From: Schauerella fraxinea
Lineage (GTDB): Bacteria; Pseudomonadota; Gammaproteobacteria; Burkholderiales; Burkholderiaceae_B
NCBI GenBank assembly: GCA_030849965.1
Contig: JAVDKL010000001.1
Span: 3,144,554-3,208,553, forward strand
DNA: 64,000 bases
Direction: 5' to 3'
The position numbers and the translations under genes were made by a program. Positions 19,211 to 27,536 of this stretch are shown in pieces. Below the pieces are notes generated by a model. That model searched no databases. It was given only the letters and a program-made list of their open reading frames with translations, and was not told the origin of the DNA. Positions within the stretch are counted from its first letter, which is position 1, and each line of letters opens with the position of its first letter.

Positions 19211-20419
19211 TCAGTCGGCTTTGCGCAGCGTGCGCACGACGTCGTCGGAGGGCAGCGCTTCGTTGCCGGGTATATAACGATAGTCGACCATCACGCCCTT
19301 GCCGTCCTTCAGGCCCAGCTTGCCGACGTAGGCGCCCATCGTGGACTGGTGGTCCAGCGCACGATACTCGATGGGGCCGAACGGAATGGTCAGCTTCAGC
19401 CCCTGGAAGGCCTTGATCATCGCTTCGGTATCGGTGGAGCCGGCGCGTTTGATGCCTTCGGCCAGCGACTTGATGGCGCTATAGCCGACAACCGAGCCCA
19501 GGCGGGGATATTCTTTGAAGGCGGCCTGATAACTTTTCAGGAAGGCCTGGTGCTCGGGCGTTTCGATGGTTTGCCACGGATAGCCGGTGACGACCCATCC
19601 TTCGGGCACTTCGTCGCGGAAGGTGTCGAGGTACTCGGGTTCGCCGGTGAGCACGCTCACGACCGGCCGATCCTTGAAGAGACCCCGGGTGGTGCCTTCG
19701 CGCACGAACTTGGTGACGTCGGCGGCAAACAGCACGTTGAAGATCGCGTCGGGCTTGCTGTCTTCCAGCGCCTGCACCACGCTGCCCGCATCGACCTTGC
19801 CCAGCGGCGAGGCTTGCTCGGACACGAACTCGACGTCGGGCTGAGCGGCCTTCATCAAGGTCTTGAAGGTCGAGACGGCGGATTGGCCGTATTCATAGTT
19901 GGGATACACGAGGGCCCAACGCTTCTTCTTCATCTTCAGGGCTTCAGGCACCAGCATGGCGACCTGCATGTAGGTCGAGGTGCGCAGGCGGAACGTGTAG
20001 CGGTTGCCGTTTTCCCAGGTGATCTTGTCGGTGAGCGGTTCGCTCGCCAAGAAGAAGACTTTCTTTTCCTTGGCGTAATCCGTGAGTGCCAGGCCGATAT
20101 GCGAGAGGAACGATCCGGTCAACATATCCACGCGTTCGCGTGAGATCAGCTCCTCGGCGGCGCGCACGGCATCTCCCGGCGTGGCGTTGTCGTCTCGGAT
20201 AATGAGTTCGAGCTTCTTGCCGTTCACACCTCCCGCTTCGTTGATCTCATCCAGCGCCAGCTGCATGCCTTTGCGGTAAGGGCCCAGAAACGCGGGCTGC
20301 GCTTTGTAGCTGTTGATCTCACCGATTTTGATCGTGGCGTTTTGTGCTGTCGCGCTCGACAGCGGCATCGCTGCGATGACGGCGGACAGCAATAGGGTGA
20401 AGCGAATGCGGCCGTTCAT
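19211..20419 (-). CDS. livK: LivK-type periplasmic binding protein, candidate nicotinate or related ligand receptor
   Basis: A 402-aa type-1 periplasmic binding protein (HAAT class) with a Sec signal peptide ending around SSATAQ. Family features: 'IKIGEINSYKAQPAFLGPYRKGMQLALDEINEAGGVNGKK', 'TGSFLSHIGLALTDYAKEKK', 'DGKGVMVDYRYIPGNE'. The start at 20419 has AAGGGG at good spacing. It heads the livK-HM-G-F operon. A near-perfect copy of the nicC operator lies 70-95 bases upstream, so I infer it delivers nicotinate or a related pyridine; the sequence alone does not prove the ligand. Confidence 0.88.
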   Translation of the reverse strand: MNGRIRFTLLLSAVIAAMPLSSATAQNATIKIGEINSYKAQPAFLGPYRKGMQLALDEINEAGGVNGKKLELIIRDDNATPGDAVRAAEELISRERVDMLTGSFLSHIGLALTDYAKEKKVFFLASEPLTDKITWENGNRYTFRLRTSTYMQVAMLVPEALKMKKKRWALVYPNYEYGQSAVSTFKTLMKAAQPDVEFVSEQASPLGKVDAGSVVQALEDSKPDAIFNVLFAADVTKFVREGTTRGLFKDRPVVSVLTGEPEYLDTFRDEVPEGWVVTGYPWQTIETPEHQAFLKSYQAAFKEYPRLGSVVGYSAIKSLAEGIKRAGSTDTEAMIKAFQGLKLTIPFGPIEYRALDHQSTMGAYVGKLGLKDGKGVMVDYRYIPGNEALPSDDVVRTLRKAD

Positions 20420-20487
20420 GAATTCCCCTTGGACGTTGTTGCATGTCACCACGACCGGTCGCCCGGCTGAGTGCGAAGCTGATTTTC

Positions 20488-20513
20488 GATAAAGTGTACA
20501 CACTCAATTTATC
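20488..20513 (-). promoter_or_regulatory. Candidate BpsR/NicR operator in front of livK
   Basis: Outer arms GATAAA (20488-20493) and TTTATC (20508-20513) enclose AGTGTACACACT, itself a dyad. On the - strand it reads AAATTGAGTGTGTACACTTT, nearly the same as the nicC site at 10546-10565. TACACT may again be the -10 element. Confidence 0.65.
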
Positions 20514-20559
20514 GATGGGAATAGGGGCAACCCGTGGATGCATGCTGCGATGCGCCATG

Positions 20560-20573
20560 CCTCGTTAACGAGG
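20560..20573. other. Perfect 14-base palindrome
   Basis: CCTCGTTAACGAGG lies about 140 bases upstream of livK. It could be a protein site or a short terminator stem for bpsR, but no T-run follows. Confidence 0.4.
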
Positions 20574-20683
20574 TTGGGGAATACCCTAAACGGCGTTAAA
20601 TCAGTGGCTTACTGGTGATGTTCGATACCAGGGGTGTGCACGGGTGCGGGCCAGATACCATCGGGAATTGAGCAGTAAAAAGA

Positions 20684-20700
20684 GCGTTTACACTCTATTT
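20684..20700 (+). promoter_or_regulatory. Candidate BpsR/NicR site between bpsR and livK
   Basis: GCGTTTACACTCTATTT matches the livK site at about 13 of 17 positions. It lies 26 bases past the bpsR stop codon and about 265 bases upstream of livK. Confidence 0.5.
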
Positions 20701-20725
20701 GCTCAGTGTTTTCCCTAGGTTGGAA

Positions 20726-21229
20726 TTACGCGTCTTCGCCAGTGTCGCCGTCGTGACGCGAGGCGGCGAGATCGTCCGCGCCGCTCATCTTGCGCAGCAG
20801 GTAAACGATGGCGACGCGCTCGGCGGGGTTCAGATTGCCGAACGTGGCTTCGGTGATGTCGTGCGCAAACGGAACGACGTCGTCGATCACGCGGCGTCCG
20901 GCCGGCGTGAGCGTCACCAGCACTTTACGGCGATCGGCGGGGTCGTGCGACACCGCGAGCAGTGCGCGCGACTTCAACCGTTCGATCACGCCGCGAACCG
21001 TGGCCTGGTCGATGGCGGTGACGCGCACGATGTCGCTCAACGACGAGGCGCCATTGTCGCGCACGGCGCAGAGCGCCACGAATTGCGCGGCGGTGAGTTG
21101 CGAGTCGGGAATTGTTTGCTGAAACAGTGCCACATGGCGCTGATACGCGCGCCGCAATAGATGGCCGACCTGCTCGGAAAATTGGTAGTCCGGTGTGCCG
21201 GACGCAGAAGAAGTTTTATTTTTCGGCAT
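20726..21229 (-). CDS. MarR-family regulator, BpsR/NicR-like
   Basis: A 167-aa MarR-family winged-helix protein. 'YQFSEQVGHLLRRAYQRHVALFQ' starts the dimer region, 'LTAAQFVALCAVRDNGASSLSDI' leads into the DNA-binding helices, and 'VSHDPADRRKVLVTLTPAGRR' is the wing. In Pseudomonas (NicR) and Bordetella (BpsR) such proteins repress nic genes until 6-hydroxynicotinate binds. The location beside the nic genes and the repeated motif in front of nicE, nicC, livK and itself support the same job. No strong ribosome site precedes the ATG. Confidence 0.85.
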   Translation of the reverse strand: MPKNKTSSASGTPDYQFSEQVGHLLRRAYQRHVALFQQTIPDSQLTAAQFVALCAVRDNGASSLSDIVRVTAIDQATVRGVIERLKSRALLAVSHDPADRRKVLVTLTPAGRRVIDDVVPFAHDITEATFGNLNPAERVAIVYLLRKMSGADDLAASRHDGDTGEDA

Positions 21230-21276
21230 GGCAGTGAGTAAGAGCCGGCATCCGCGATCGGTTCAGTATAGCGGTT

Positions 21277-21300
21277 GATGTGACGTACACACTTGAATCG
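21277..21300 (-). promoter_or_regulatory. Candidate autoregulatory site upstream of bpsR
   Basis: The stretch contains GTACACACT, the core of the livK-site motif, 50-70 bases upstream of the bpsR start. The flank (TGAATC instead of CAATTT) is weaker than in the other sites. Confidence 0.45.
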
Positions 21301-21323
21301 TGGCGCGGGCGGCCTGCTGTCAT

Positions 21324-22250
21324 TCAATCCGGCCAGATCGCGCCGGTGAGCGCAGTGGCCTGACGCCACAGGCGCGCGCCCGCGGCGGTGTCGGCTGCCG
21401 CCGAGGCCACGCGGGCTTTGGCGGGCGGCCCCTTGATTTCGAACAACCCCGCCGGCCCGTAGTAACCGCCACCCCCGGCCGCTTGCGGGGCGGTCGCGGC
21501 ATACAACACCGGGAGCACGCCGCTGGCCGCGTCGTGGCCGAAAAAAGGCAGTGCACGCTGCATCAGCCGGTTGCCGATTCCTCGGCGGCCCGGCCCGCTG
21601 GTGAAAAGGTCAGTGGTCGCCAGGCCGGGGTGTGCGGCATTGCTGGCAATCCCCCACCCATGTGCGGCACTTTGGCGTTCCAGCGTGAGCGCAAACATCA
21701 GCATCGCAAGCTTGGACTGCCCATATGCGCCCCAAGGGGTGTAGCGCTTGGCGGCCTGCAGATCGCGCTCGTTGATGTGTGCGGCGCGGTGCGCCAGGCT
21801 GCTCAAGGAGACGACGCGTGGCGCCGGCGCTGCGCGCAAGGCCGGTAGCAAGGCGGCGGTGAGTGCAACGTGGCCGAGATAGTTCGTGCCCAACTGCATC
21901 TCGAAGCCGTCTTCGGTGACCCGGCGCGTGGGCAGCGCCATCACGCCGGCGTTGTTGATCAACAGATCCAACGGCCGACCCCGATCGATCTCGGTTTGAG
22001 CGAAGGCGCGAACCGAGGCGAGACTGGCGAGGTCGAGCCGCGCAAAGTGAACGTCGGCGCCGGGACAGGCCGCACGCAGACGCGCCAACGCATCGGCGCC
22101 CTTGGCGGGATCGCGCGCGGCCAGTACCACTGCACCGCCCGCTTGCGCCAACGCAAGCGCGGCCTCGAAACCCAGGCCGCCAGTGGCGCCGGTAATGATG
22201 GCGCGTTGCCCGGCTTGGGAGGGCATATCGTTGCGTGTCCAGGCGGGCAT
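21324..22250 (-). CDS. Short-chain dehydrogenase/reductase (retinol-dehydrogenase-like SDR)
   Basis: A 308-aa SDR enzyme with Rossmann motif TGATGGLG near residue 20, the NNAGVM structural motif, and catalytic Tyr/Lys in 'YGQSKLAM' (Y-x-x-x-K). The length and 'ASNAAHPGLATTDL' near the C-terminus fit the retinol dehydrogenase/WW-oxidoreductase-like subgroup. The start at 22250 has AAGGAC upstream; the frame continues to 22511 but runs into repeats. Substrate unknown, and no operon partner is obvious. Confidence 0.85.
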   Translation of the reverse strand: MPAWTRNDMPSQAGQRAIITGATGGLGFEAALALAQAGGAVVLAARDPAKGADALARLRAACPGADVHFARLDLASLASVRAFAQTEIDRGRPLDLLINNAGVMALPTRRVTEDGFEMQLGTNYLGHVALTAALLPALRAAPAPRVVSLSSLAHRAAHINERDLQAAKRYTPWGAYGQSKLAMLMFALTLERQSAAHGWGIASNAAHPGLATTDLFTSGPGRRGIGNRLMQRALPFFGHDAASGVLPVLYAATAPQAAGGGGYYGPAGLFEIKGPPAKARVASAAADTAAGARLWRQATALTGAIWPD

Positions 22251-22682
22251 GATGTCCTTGGTGAGGTGGCGCGGCGTCCTTGCTGTGAGAGACGGCGTTG
22301 ACAAGCCATCATGCCTGATTGGTGCAACATTGGGGCGTGATCGGTGGCGAGCGTGGGCGTGATCGGTGGCAAGCGTTGGCGGCTGCGGACTCGTTCGGGC
22401 TCGTTCGGGCGAGGTCAAAGCGATGTCGATGCGATGTCGATGCGATGTCGGTGCGAGAGGCGTTCGCCTGTGGGAGCGGCGCCCGCCTGCATCACCTTGC
22501 GCAGCTCGCATTCACATTTAGCTAAGTGACGAAGTGTTCTCGGCGCGGTGCGCGCATACTGCCGGGCATTCGTCATGGCGCACCCTGCACACTTCGGGAC
22601 TGGACGCTGTTGTTACCTTTGGGTCGGTACGCCGTTTTCTCCTGCGTGGCGGGACGCTGTTTTTCTTTTCAGGCCATCTGTC
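22251..22682. other. 432-base divergent spacer with clustered short repeats
   Basis: Apart from the repeat cluster at 22333-22452, this spacer between the SDR and the permease gene holds no gene I can support. It must contain promoters for both. Confidence 0.6.
22333..22452. repeat. Cluster of three different short tandem repeats
   Basis: A 22-base unit beginning GGGCGTGATCGGTGGC occurs twice in tandem (22333-22376). CTCGTTCGGG occurs twice (22390-22409). An 11-base GCGATGTCGAT unit occurs three times (22420-22452, last copy one mismatch). Confidence 0.85.
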
Positions 22683-23591
22683 ATGAACGCTTCACACCCC
22701 TTTACCGCTCGCGATTATCTGTGCGCGCTGGTTGTCGTGCTCGTCTGGGGCATGAACTTCGTGGTGATGAAGATCGGTCTGCAAACCTTGAGCCCGATGA
22801 TGCTGGGGGCGTTGCGGTTTGCTTTGGCCAGTCTGCCTTTCATGCTCTTCGTCAAACGCCCCAGCGTGCCGTGGCGGCTGGTGGTGGTGTACGGCCTGGC
22901 GCAGGGGGTGGGGCAGTTCGGGTTTCTGTTTACGGCGATTCATCTGGGAATGCCGGCCGGAATGGCGTCGTTGGTGATTCAAACGCAGGCGTTCTTCACG
23001 CTGATGCTGGCGGCAGGACTGTTGCGTGAGCCGGCACGCGCGCACCACTGGCTGGGGCTGATCGTGGCCGCCACCGGGCTTGCCGTCATTGCATCCGCGA
23101 GCGGTCAAGGGCCGGCGGCCATGACGATGATCGGTTTCGTGCTCACGTTGTGCGCCGCCTTCATGTGGGCGACGTCGAACCTGATCGTGCGCATCGCCAG
23201 CCGCGCGGCGCCGGGCTATGACCCCGTGTCGTTCATCATCTGGAGCAGCGCCGCGCCGATCGTACCGTTCGTACTCGCAGCGGTCGCCATGGACGGTGCG
23301 GACGTGGCATGGTCATCCGTGGTGAACATCGGTTGGCCGGCGTTCCTGTCGGCGCTTTATCTGGCGCTGCTGGCGACGATCCTGGCATATTCGCTTTGGA
23401 CGCGCTTGCTGATGCGTCACGCCGCCGGTCGCGTGGCGCCGTTTTCGCTATTGGTGCCGGTGGTTGGCCTGACCGCAGCCGCATGGGCGTTCGACGAACA
23501 CCTGCTCACGATTCAATGGGTCGGCGCGGCCATCGTGCTGCTCGGGTTGCTGGTTAACCAGCTCGGCGGCCGTTTCATGCGCCGTAACTGA
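22683..23591 (+). CDS. DMT-superfamily (EamA) permease
   Basis: A 302-aa inner-membrane protein with about ten hydrophobic segments arranged as two EamA repeats ('LVVVLVWGMNFVVMKIGLQTLSP' opens the first and 'TMIGFVLTLCAAFMWATSNLIVR' the second). Such carriers usually export amino acids or other metabolites. The start at 22683 is chosen because the membrane pattern begins there; the frame is open to 22548 without family-like sequence. It is transcribed away from the SDR gene. Confidence 0.88.
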   Translation: MNASHPFTARDYLCALVVVLVWGMNFVVMKIGLQTLSPMMLGALRFALASLPFMLFVKRPSVPWRLVVVYGLAQGVGQFGFLFTAIHLGMPAGMASLVIQTQAFFTLMLAAGLLREPARAHHWLGLIVAATGLAVIASASGQGPAAMTMIGFVLTLCAAFMWATSNLIVRIASRAAPGYDPVSFIIWSSAAPIVPFVLAAVAMDGADVAWSSVVNIGWPAFLSALYLALLATILAYSLWTRLLMRHAAGRVAPFSLLVPVVGLTAAAWAFDEHLLTIQWVGAAIVLLGLLVNQLGGRFMRRN

Positions 23592-23598
23592 CGGCATG

Positions 23599-23691
23599 CC
23601 TGCGGTGTCCGCCGCAGCATGGTTCCGCGCCTGCGGTATCCGCCGCAGTATGGTCCCGCGCCTGCGGTTAACGCCGCAGCACGGTTTACGT
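23599..23691. repeat. Three tandem 31-base units, each a small hairpin
   Basis: Units at 23599-23629, 23630-23660 and 23661-23691 (third diverged) each contain CTGCGG...CCGCAG able to form a 6-bp stem. They lie between the convergent permease and 543-aa protein genes and may serve as a terminator or protein-binding array. Confidence 0.8.
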
Positions 23692-23714
23692 ATCTGCGCC
23701 GAGGCATTGCGCCA

Positions 23715-25346
23715 TCAGAAGTCGCGAACCTCGTCCATGGCGGCCAGGATGGCATCACGATTGACGGGGATCGTGTCGGGTCCGAACAGCGCGACGCGTT
23801 TTTCATCGACCGCATCGATGATGCCCATCAACGCTTCGAAGATCGCCTCGCGTTCGACGGTCTCGATAAATCCGGCACGGCGATCGAGCGCATTGAAACC
23901 TTGGGTGTAGGTCGTGACGACCGGCGCCAATGCCGCTGTCACGTCTGCTTCGAGTGGTGCCGCCGGTTGTATCGTCAAGTCTGCGGCCACAGGTGCCGCC
24001 CATGCCGCGTCGCCGTCTGCGGCATTCACGCTGGCCTGCGAGCCGGGCGTTTCTGCTGCGATCTTGATGGCAGCTGCGCGGGCCTTGCGATACAGGTCGG
24101 CCGCCTTTTTGGCCTGCGCCGGTGTGATCTGATCCATGCCGTCCCAGTCGCGAAAGGGATTGTCGAGATTTTCAGCCAGCCACTCGGGCTTGCGCGGTTG
24201 GCGCACCGCGAGGTCCAAGCCGCCGCGTACGGCCGGCTTGTAGGCTTTCTTCACTGCCGCTGCCACATCGGCCGGCAGGCTCGTGAGCCAGAGCTGGCCC
24301 AGGTGCGGCCATGCGTCGGGGGGTGGGAAGGCGACGGCCTCGTAGCCGAACACATCGCTCAAGGTAAGGGTGCGAAGTTTGCCGAGTGTGCTTAAAGCGT
24401 GCACCTGCTGCAACACGGCGGGCGCACCCCAGATGCGCAGCTCATGCAGCGCCGGAAATCGTTGGGCGATGGCAGCTGCATCCACGTCGCGAACCTGGCC
24501 CAGCAGCAGGCTGCTTAACGCATCCAGGCCCGACCACACCAGCGGCACATCGTTGGCATTGAGCGAGAGCCACCGGCCGTTCGCTGCCTGGTGAATGGTC
24601 AAGGCAGGATCAGCCGTACCCACGAGCGACAGCATCTCCATCGCGTCGTTCACATACAAATCCCGCACCCCCGTCACGTCGATAATGAAACGCGTGAGGT
24701 AGGTGTCGCGCACGTCGATCGTGTGCAACCCATGGTTGCGGATGCCGGCTTCGTGGATGAAGGGGCGGCGCCGGATGAAATCGATCAGGCCGTCGATGGG
24801 CTCCACCACATGCACGGAGGTCAGCGTGGGCAAGTCGTCGAACGTGGCCAGGTTGGGGATGACCTTCACATCTTCGGTAAAGAGGCGGGTGGCCGAGCGC
24901 CGGATCTTCATGCCGTGCGGGGTTTCCAGCACGACCGTTTCGTCGTCGTCGGCTGCCGCCTGCTTGAAGTGGTCGCGATCGGCTTGGGGGATGGTGTTCC
25001 AGCGGCGTTGGTTATCGAACAGGTCGCCATCTGGCCACTGGGCATACGCGTTCGTCTCATCTTCGATTAAGGGCCGTGTGTGGCCGACGTGGGTATAGCC
25101 GCGGGGCACATCGGCGGACGCCCAGACATGTTGAAGACGATCGTTCCAGAAGTAGAAGTCGAAGCGCGCGGGCTGCATGTCCGCCAGCTGCGCCGCGCGG
25201 GGCAACGCATCGAAGGTGGGGCTCAACACCAGTACCGCAGCCTGCGTGCTTTTGTTTTCGCTGCGCACGTGCGTGACTTGCATGGCCACGTACGCCTGCA
25301 TGCGATCGTTGAAAACGGCAAATACATCTCCGGGAACGGGCAGCAT
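23715..25346 (-). CDS. Protein of unknown function, 543 aa
   Basis: I do not recognise this protein with certainty. The first ~60 residues ('PGDVFAVFNDRMQAYVAMQVTHV') look like the beta-rich start of Imm26-like immunity proteins. Residues ~190-390 show irregular leucine-rich units ('FPALHELRIWG', 'LGKLRTLTLSDVFG', 'WPHLGQLWLTSLP') suggestive of a repeat scaffold. The C-terminal ~100 residues are helical with an Ala-rich linker. No signal peptide or membrane segment is seen. It follows the ArsR gene by 42 bases in the same direction. Confidence 0.65.
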   Translation of the reverse strand: MLPVPGDVFAVFNDRMQAYVAMQVTHVRSENKSTQAAVLVLSPTFDALPRAAQLADMQPARFDFYFWNDRLQHVWASADVPRGYTHVGHTRPLIEDETNAYAQWPDGDLFDNQRRWNTIPQADRDHFKQAAADDDETVVLETPHGMKIRRSATRLFTEDVKVIPNLATFDDLPTLTSVHVVEPIDGLIDFIRRRPFIHEAGIRNHGLHTIDVRDTYLTRFIIDVTGVRDLYVNDAMEMLSLVGTADPALTIHQAANGRWLSLNANDVPLVWSGLDALSSLLLGQVRDVDAAAIAQRFPALHELRIWGAPAVLQQVHALSTLGKLRTLTLSDVFGYEAVAFPPPDAWPHLGQLWLTSLPADVAAAVKKAYKPAVRGGLDLAVRQPRKPEWLAENLDNPFRDWDGMDQITPAQAKKAADLYRKARAAAIKIAAETPGSQASVNAADGDAAWAAPVAADLTIQPAAPLEADVTAALAPVVTTYTQGFNALDRRAGFIETVEREAIFEALMGIIDAVDEKRVALFGPDTIPVNRDAILAAMDEVRDF

Positions 25347-25388
25347 GAACGTCAGACTCCAAGGGCGACAAATGAAACGCCCGACAGT

Positions 25389-26090
25389 CTAGGCCATGCG
25401 GCGAGCAGGCAGTCCGAAAAGTTTTTCCAGCGGCTTGCTGCCTTTGGGCGTGACGCGCAACACGCGTGAATCGAGATCCTTCTCCACCCACCCATGGTGC
25501 AGCACATGCGTGAGCAGCGCCGCACCCAACGCACCGCCCAGATGCGGTCGCCGGGCGCTCCAATCCATGCAGGGCTTGGCGAAACTGCGCCGCTTGTTTT
25601 GCGCCGTCTCAATGTCGAGACCGATCTCCTGCATGAACGCCTCGCCCGATGGGGTGAGCACGTAATCCTGATCCTGTTTCGCGAGAAAGCGCTTGGCGAT
25701 CAGCCGGTCGTGAATGCCTACGCCGATCTCGCCGGCCATGTGGTCGTAGCAGGTGCGGGCATGGCACATATCCGTAGGCGTGCTGGGCTTGAACGGCTTG
25801 CCCTTGACGCCCGCCACCACGAGCAATGCTTCCAGCGCGGCGGCGACATCGTCATTGGCCAGGCGGTAATAGCGATGCTTGCCTTGCACGGCGATCTCGA
25901 CCAGACCTTGTTCGCGCAGCCGCGCAAAATGCCCGCTGGCGGTCGATGCGCCCACGTCGGCCAACGCGGCGAGTTCGGTGGCGGTGCGTGCACAGCCGTC
26001 AAGCAGACTGCACAGCATCTGCGCGCGGGCGGGGTCGCCGATGGCGGCGGCAATGGCCGCGACGTCGAGATCGGTACGGTGTGCATCCAT
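25389..26090 (-). CDS. ArsR-family winged-helix regulator
   Basis: A 233-aa regulator with an ArsR-type DNA-binding domain at its N-terminus ('IAAAIGDPARAQMLCSLLDG', 'TATELAALADVGASTASGHFARLREQGLV', 'QGKHRYYRLAN'). The C-terminal ~120 residues are an added domain containing Cys in 'DMCHARTCYDHMAGE' and 'AKPCMDWSARRPHL', plausible metal or effector contacts. It is longer than typical ArsR proteins. It diverges from the MFS gene with a 77-base gap, so it very likely controls that transporter. Confidence 0.85.
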   Translation of the reverse strand: MDAHRTDLDVAAIAAAIGDPARAQMLCSLLDGCARTATELAALADVGASTASGHFARLREQGLVEIAVQGKHRYYRLANDDVAAALEALLVVAGVKGKPFKPSTPTDMCHARTCYDHMAGEIGVGIHDRLIAKRFLAKQDQDYVLTPSGEAFMQEIGLDIETAQNKRRSFAKPCMDWSARRPHLGGALGAALLTHVLHHGWVEKDLDSRVLRVTPKGSKPLEKLFGLPARRMA

Positions 26091-26167
26091 GATTCGCTCA
26101 AACCCGAAGTGTTGACGTAAAAACCCAGGATACTGCGATCCACGATCCATTTCCAGAGACGCGCACG

Positions 26168-27424
26168 ATGTCCACAGCAACACCCTTTTTCGGCAACAAG
26201 GTTCTCGCGGCCACGTTCGTGCTCGCCGTTTTTGGGTGGGGCGTGGGCTTCTACGGGCCGCCGATTTTCCTGCACGCCGTCGTGCAGCGCACGGGATGGA
26301 GCGTGGGCTTCGTGTCGTGGGCGGTCACCCTGCACTTTGTGCTTGGCGCCTTTGTGGTCGCCAATCTGCCGAAGGCGTATCGCCGATGGGGCGTGGCGGC
26401 CACCACCTTTGCCGGTGCGCTTGCGACAGCCATCGGCGTGTATGGCTGGGCGGTGGCGGCCACCCCCGTGCAACTCTTGCTCGCGGCGGCCGTGAGCGGC
26501 GCGGGCTGGGTCGCGCTGGGCGCTGCGGCCGTCAACGCGTTGATTGCGCCGTGGTTCGTGGTCAAGCGCCCTGCGGCACTTGGCATGGCCTACAACGGCG
26601 CGAGCGTGGGCGGCATCGTGATGTCGCCGCTGTGGGTGGGACTGATCGCGCAGTTCGGCTTTGCGTGGGCTGCAGCGCTTGTGGGCATCGTGATGACGAT
26701 TGCCATGGCGCTATTGGCGCGGTTCGTGTTTCGCTACACGCCGGAGCAGCGGGGGCAGCAGGCGGATGGCGTGGCGCTCGCTGCCGCTGGAGCAGCAGCT
26801 ACCGGCGCGGCAACGGTCAAGCGAGCGCCGTTCACTCGCGCTTCGGCCGACCGTCGTTTCATCACTTTGGCGGCCGGCATGGCGCTGGGTTTGTTTGCCC
26901 AGATCGGTTTGATTGCGCATCTCTTTTCCATCCTGGTGCCGCAAGTGGGTGAGCGGGCGGCCGGATGGGCGATGGCCTTGGCGACCTTATGCGCGGTCGG
27001 CGGCCGATATGCCGTGGGCAAGCTGCTGGCGCCCGGCGTGGACCGGCGCTTGGTGGCGGTGACGGCGTACGCCATTCAGATCGTGGGCTCGATCGTACTG
27101 ATGACGGCGGGCGGCCATCCGGTGTTGCTGTGGTTGGGCATTGTGCTGTTTGGTTCGGGAATCGGCAATGCGACGTCGTTGCCGCCGCTGATCGCGCAGG
27201 CCGAATTCGAGCGGGCCGACGTGGCTCGCGTGGTGCCGCTGATCGTGGCGATATCGCAGGGCACGTACGCGTTTGCACCGGCCGTGTTCGGCATGCTGCG
27301 CAGCCTGCAAGCGGCGGCGGTCTCGCCCTATCTGGTGTTTGTTGTGGCGGCTGCGGTGCAGGTGACCGCGGCGGCGCTGTTTTATGCGGGCCGTGCGCGG
27401 CAACCGACGATTGCTGTCGCTTGA
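26168..27424 (+). CDS. MFS transporter
   Basis: A 418-aa major facilitator with about 12 membrane segments; 'FGWGVGFYGPPIFLHAVVQRTGWSVGFVSWAVTLHF' opens the first half and a polar loop (~195-225) separates the halves. The pattern resembles the monocarboxylate/oxalate:formate-like subgroup. Substrate and direction are unknown; regulation by the divergent ArsR gene is inferred. Confidence 0.88.
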   Translation: MSTATPFFGNKVLAATFVLAVFGWGVGFYGPPIFLHAVVQRTGWSVGFVSWAVTLHFVLGAFVVANLPKAYRRWGVAATTFAGALATAIGVYGWAVAATPVQLLLAAAVSGAGWVALGAAAVNALIAPWFVVKRPAALGMAYNGASVGGIVMSPLWVGLIAQFGFAWAAALVGIVMTIAMALLARFVFRYTPEQRGQQADGVALAAAGAAATGAATVKRAPFTRASADRRFITLAAGMALGLFAQIGLIAHLFSILVPQVGERAAGWAMALATLCAVGGRYAVGKLLAPGVDRRLVAVTAYAIQIVGSIVLMTAGGHPVLLWLGIVLFGSGIGNATSLPPLIAQAEFERADVARVVPLIVAISQGTYAFAPAVFGMLRSLQAAAVSPYLVFVVAAAVQVTAAALFYAGRARQPTIAVA

Positions 27425-27536
27425 TGCGGTGCCGAGCGTGGATCGACCGATAAGCGGAAGCGATGGGTCGTCCGCTGTCTGCCGCGTCAGGTCGCTCGTC
27501 CACCGACGCGAGCCTGCGCCCGCGTCAACCCGCCCG

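Larger units (their letters stand above)
20420..20725. promoter_or_regulatory. Importer operon upstream region
   Basis: This 306-base gap between livK and bpsR holds two BpsR/NicR-like sites (20488-20513 and 20684-20700), a GGGGAATACCCT box (20577-20586) and a perfect 14-base palindrome CCTCGTTAACGAGG (20560-20573). No gene is seen. Confidence 0.65.

Noticed and set aside
22251-22682. N-terminal extension of the SDR protein up to 22511
   Set aside because: The extra residues derive from short tandem repeats and no family feature lies there; 22250 has a ribosome site.
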